A stretch of 64,000 bases of DNA from Rhabdophis nuchalis (taxonomy: Eukaryota; Chordata; Lepidosauria; Squamata; Natricidae), in NCBI GenBank assembly GCA_039707465.1, contig CM077643.1:239852230-239916229 (forward strand), written 5' to 3'. Each line of letters starts with the position of its first letter. Position 1 is the stretch's first letter. A program made the translations under genes and the position numbers. Below are positions 62,030 through 64,000 of the stretch, in pieces. The notes beneath the pieces were generated by a model that had not been told where the DNA came from, made no database searches, and was given only the letters and a program-made list of their open reading frames with translations.

Positions 62030-63827
62030 CAATCATGAACACTTCATCCATGAAGCATTACATTGTTTAGTGAAAACCTTAATTGAGATGTGTTGTGTGT
62101 ATGTGGCACCAACATTTAGACTCAGGAAGGAAAGTATTTTTTCCGCCCCAAGTTTGTTTCCTGGGAGTATCTTAGAGTTACCTTCATCCTGCATCTTCTA
62201 TGTCTGTTTATGAAGCTCCTGTTATTGTCACTAGTTTGCAGCTTTACCATTATTTCATTGCTAATTTGTTCGCGATTTTGTTTGGGGTGTGTGACATCCA
62301 GAGCAGAAGAGTTCATGAAGCAAAATGGTCAACACTTTCAGGTTTGAAATGTTGAAATGCATCTTCTTAAAGCAAAATGCTCTGGAGATGAGGCTGACAC
62401 AGACATTGGAAGATTCCAGAGGCAATAGCCTTGCCCTTAAAACACCACATTTTACTGCCTAAAGACAGTGCCAAGTAGAAAGGTGTGATCTAATGAAGTT
62501 TTTGAACATACTGGCAACATTAGATCGCTTGACATAATCTTTAAATGAAGCTAACTTTTCTGATATACCAAAGCTATTAATCAACAAATGTTTTCTGTAT
62601 CCACTAGTGATTCTTATTGTATATCATGTGTATTGTCCAGGTCTCATGTGGAACATTATATAAATGAGCTCTAGGTCTAGATGAATAATTGAGGTATAAA
62701 TGGCTCGGGGGGGGGGGTCATCTTCATTGCAGGGCTTAATAATCGATTGCATTGAAATGCGTAACGGTGAATCCTCTCAGTCATTGAGGTGAACAGGTTT
62801 TCTTTCTCACAGCACCAAGATAAAATCTGGAAAGTAGCAAAAGTCCACACGCTGAATGCTTTTTCTTTATGCAAGCATACATATAATGTGAGTGTATGTG
62901 TGCATGAGTAGGTATAGGTTTGAGTATGTGTTCATGAGTGTGTATCTTATTGACATTTTAAAATTATAATTGATTTTTTTTCAAAACTTATATAATTAAT
63001 AGTGGTTATTTACAGGTTTATTTGTAAATATTTGTGACTGTTACCTAATGATCTATCATTTTAATATTTTACTCATGTTTTGTGGTACTTGATATTGTAT
63101 GAAATTTTGGTTTATGACCATAGATAAATATAATTTTTGTATAAAATCTGTACAAAGACAATTGTACAACAAAGGAAAATATTAAAGGAAAACACAAAAC
63201 AAAACTATATGTAAACAAACACAAACAAAACAGAAAAGAAAAATACTAATATATTCAAAAGAAACAAAAGGAGATTTAACAAAAAAAAATCAATAAAAAT
63301 ATAAAACAAATTGTCATAGCTATTCTACAATTTTAAAGCCTTAATTCATACAAAGTAATCCATACACATCATTAAAATTCCATTTTTGAACAATAATTTG
63401 ACCCTAGATCATAAACTTGTAAAACAATCTAGTGAATTTTTTCAGCCAGTACTGACGCAAAATAAAACTTGATATTTGAATGTTTCATATTTGACTTGAC
63501 ATATGACGACCTAAAAATGTGGGCAGACAAAAAGATTCACCCACACCCAGATTGTATCTGCCTGAAAGGTATGAATTTAAACAATTTTGGGTAGTTATGG
63601 AATGGTATTCATGGCCTGGAATAGTACATGTGAAACTCTTAGCCCACTAAAACCTGTTTTTTTTTAAATAAAATCTGCATAATTATCTATCAGGGCTGTT
63701 GCAATGATTCCTATAGAGTGCAAGCAGTTGACCTCTTATGCCCCTTCCAACTCAATAATCCTGTGGACAGAAAAAGAAAGAAAGAATATAGAGCAATTTG
63801 AGAACTACATGGTTCAGCATGGGTACC
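62030..63827. other. GABRP intron 3, AT-rich part
   Basis: No exon or repeat family recognised. Very A+T-rich from 62930 to 63480. Confidence 0.35.
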
Positions 63828-64000
63828 AGAGGTGGTATTCAGCAGGTTCTGATCAGTTCTGGAGAACCGGTAGTGGAAATTTTGAGTAGTTCGGAGAACT
63901 GATAAATACTACATCTGACTGGCCCTGCCCCCATCTATTCTCTGCCTCCTGAGTCCCAGCTGATCAGGCAGAAATGGGGATTTTGCAGTAACCTTCCCCT
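63828..64000. mobile_element. hAT MITE, family 2, cut by the window edge
   Basis: CAGAGGTGGTATTCAGCAGG, then sequence that is the reverse complement of 40248-40482. The right end is outside the window. Confidence 0.72.

Overview
The window comes from a vertebrate nuclear genome, almost certainly a squamate reptile and probably a snake. The evidence is the repeat content. It includes Sauria-type tRNA SINEs, an RTE/Bov-B-like LINE fragment, L2 and CR1 LINEs, and a CR1 copy whose 3' end runs into an (ATTCT)n microsatellite, a combination described for snakes. It also holds many hAT miniature elements with intact 8-bp target duplications, Helitrons and Penelope-like remnants. All splice sites and exon ends were read by eye and checked only for phase; no database search was possible.

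Left end, minus strand, 56-9773: a complete set of coding exons for a BTB/C2H2 zinc-finger transcription factor most like GZF1 (ZBTB23). Six coding exons are in phase: A 8437-9773 (BTB plus five fingers), B 6078-6974 (five more fingers), C 4681-4775, D 2300-2467, E 1003-1160 and F 56-295 (C-terminal tail and stop). Exon B repeats the finger module of exon A. Its length is a multiple of three and both its ends have the same phase, so A-C and A-B-C are both open. These predict proteins of about 665 aa with 10 fingers, or 964 aa with 15. A CpG-rich tract at about 12640-13300, with a YY1-type motif in gene-sense orientation and a 42-bp near-perfect palindrome, is the likely promoter.

Middle, about 13.3-47.8 kb: a gene desert filled with transposon copies. 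It includes hAT MITE families, a TA-flanked MITE, SINEs, Helitrons with microsatellite cores, a Ty3/gypsy 3' end with LTR, hammerhead-like motifs of Penelope type, and two long broken L2 copies at 34.5-36.4 and 42.1-44.3 kb. The tract at 16.96-18.69 kb is comparatively free of recognisable repeats.

Right end, plus strand, from 47881: the first three coding exons of GABRP, the GABA-A receptor pi subunit. They are the signal-peptide exon 47881-47980, exon 57017-57132, and the 68-bp exon 59257-59324. The rest of the gene lies beyond the window. Its 9-kb first intron holds a Helitron, an RTE fragment, and an ORF1-only half-LINE with an intact 282-aa ORF1 and a 12-bp target duplication. The two genes are divergently arranged, about 38 kb apart measured between start codons. 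Nothing in the sequence shows that they work together.
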